The notes under the pieces: generated by a model | Told to the model about the DNA's origin: nothing | The model's database searches: none | Seen by the model: only the letters and a program-made list of their open reading frames with translations | Shown here: positions 13,430-13,999 of the stretch, one piece after another | Layout of the letters: every line of letters begins with the position of its first letter | Numbering within the stretch: the stretch's first letter is position 1 | Made by a program: the position numbers and the translations under genes | DNA from: an uncultured Rickettsiales bacterium | Lineage (GTDB): Bacteria; Pseudomonadota; Alphaproteobacteria; Rickettsiales; Deianiraeaceae | DNA: 13,999 nt | Direction of reading: 5' to 3' | NCBI GenBank assembly: GCA_937906355.1 | Contig: CALCWF010000124.1 | Location: 1 to 13,999, forward strand

Positions 13430-13999
13430 TCACTTTCTCGTCGCGTCTCTCTTAATCAACAATTTGATTGCGTTCACCATTTTCTTTATATGTTCTAAGT
13501 CGTTATTATTGAGTTGAAGTTTAACTTTTTTTCTCGCCGAGAACCAGTTCTCAATGACTGCGTATTTACAAATCTCGTAGTCAAACACCTCCTGCGTGAT
13601 GCCCTGAATATACTGATCGTCGTTGATATAAAGCTTATCTTTGTCCTTTATTTTGAGCTTTGTTATTCTGTTATCTCCCTTCGCAGAATAGGATACCTCA
13701 TTCTCCTTCTCAATCTGCTTTTTCAACAAGTGAATCTCACGAAGTTCACGCCCCTCTTTCATGTACTCATTGAACTCCTCCCTGTCTTTTGGATAACGAA
13801 TTCTTGGAAAATCGACCTTTAAATACGACAAATACTTCTTCTCATACTCCCCATCATTCAACAAGCCGTATATATAGTCAAACAAATCAAGATCGTCAAA
13901 CTCACCAACTCTTGCCTTTATTTCGCTGACAATGTTTTTCGAAAAGTTAGTTCTTCTCGTTCGCCTTCCTTTGTCTTCATCGAAGTCGTAGAGATAAAG
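13430..13999 (-). CDS. Type ISP restriction-modification enzyme, C-terminal part (5' end outside window)
   Basis: The minus-strand frame is open from the window edge to the TGA at 13430-13432, giving 189 C-terminal residues; the apparent TTG start at 13885 is internal. The segment LYLYDFDEDKGRRTRRTNFS, then NIVSEIKARVG and, about 40 residues in, DYIYGLLNDGEYEKKYLSYL, KVDFPRIRYPKDREEFNEY, and GRELREIHLL is the conserved C-terminal core of type ISP single-chain restriction enzymes (LlaBIII/LlaGI type). There the YIY..LN...Y...Y...L..DFPRIP phrase belongs to the methylase/target-recognition end. Full enzymes are around 1,500 residues and combine nuclease, helicase, methylase and target recognition; only the end is visible, so intactness cannot be judged. 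The tail after residue 100 (KLKIKDKDKLYINDDQYIQGI...YEICKYAVIENWFSARKK) also fits the family, where a predicted strand and IGGY/VLD-type segment are usual. Confidence 0.75.
   Translation of the reverse strand, partial: LYLYDFDEDKGRRTRRTNFSKNIVSEIKARVGEFDDLDLFDYIYGLLNDGEYEKKYLSYLKVDFPRIRYPKDREEFNEYMKEGRELREIHLLKKQIEKENEVSYSAKGDNRITKLKIKDKDKLYINDDQYIQGITQEVFDYEICKYAVIENWFSARKKVKLQLNNNDLEHIKKMVNAIKLLIKRDATRK

Overview
The window is AT-rich bacterial chromosome with weak or absent Shine-Dalgarno sequences. It carries an orphan gene-transfer-agent-type (HK97) portal gene, an IalB-like secreted protein and short scattered housekeeping genes. Together these suggest an alphaproteobacterium, most likely a Rickettsiales-like obligate intracellular symbiont. 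The lineage is an inference from gene content; no rRNA or other marker is present.

Left part (1-4525). The 3' end of an EamA-family transporter closes with a hairpin plus T-run. Directly after it lies a foreign, more AT-rich cassette: a decayed type II restriction-modification pair (5-methylcytosine methyltransferase followed by a restriction endonuclease, originally overlapping at ATGA). The methyltransferase has two one-base deletions. The endonuclease has a nonsense codon, two frameshifts and a complete IS1595-family transposon inserted in it. I resolved that element to the base: 2315-4353, 22-bp terminal inverted repeats with one mismatch, and an 8-bp target duplication AAACCAAT. Besides its transposase it carries an intact DUF3800 passenger gene. 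Both genes of the element are intact inside a dead host gene, so the insertion probably came late.

Middle part (4526-10270). A repeat-rich leader precedes folC, whose protein carries an asparagine-rich low-complexity insertion. folC converges with an RluC-type pseudouridine synthase; between them lies an 87-bp GC-rich sequence that can fold as a cloverleaf (12-bp closing stem, three hairpins). Next, on the minus strand, come an IalB-like exported protein, a 344-bp spacer without a recognisable gene, and an adenylate kinase with an N-terminal membrane segment. Divergent from it is a transaldolase/fructose-6-phosphate aldolase gene.

Right part (10298-13999, all minus strand). An XRE-type regulator, an orphan portal gene with a palindrome on its translation start, a lipoprotein with LPP20-like features, an unrecognised 83-residue protein, and the C-terminal part of a type ISP restriction-modification enzyme that runs off the right edge.

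The main themes are restriction-modification genes in different states (a type II fossil and a seemingly open type ISP frame), a cargo-carrying transposon, and unusual additions to core enzymes (Asn-rich inserts, a membrane-anchored Adk). No complete new multigene defence system is visible. The best candidates for new biology are the transposon with DUF3800 cargo, the GC-rich cloverleaf and the anchored adenylate kinase.
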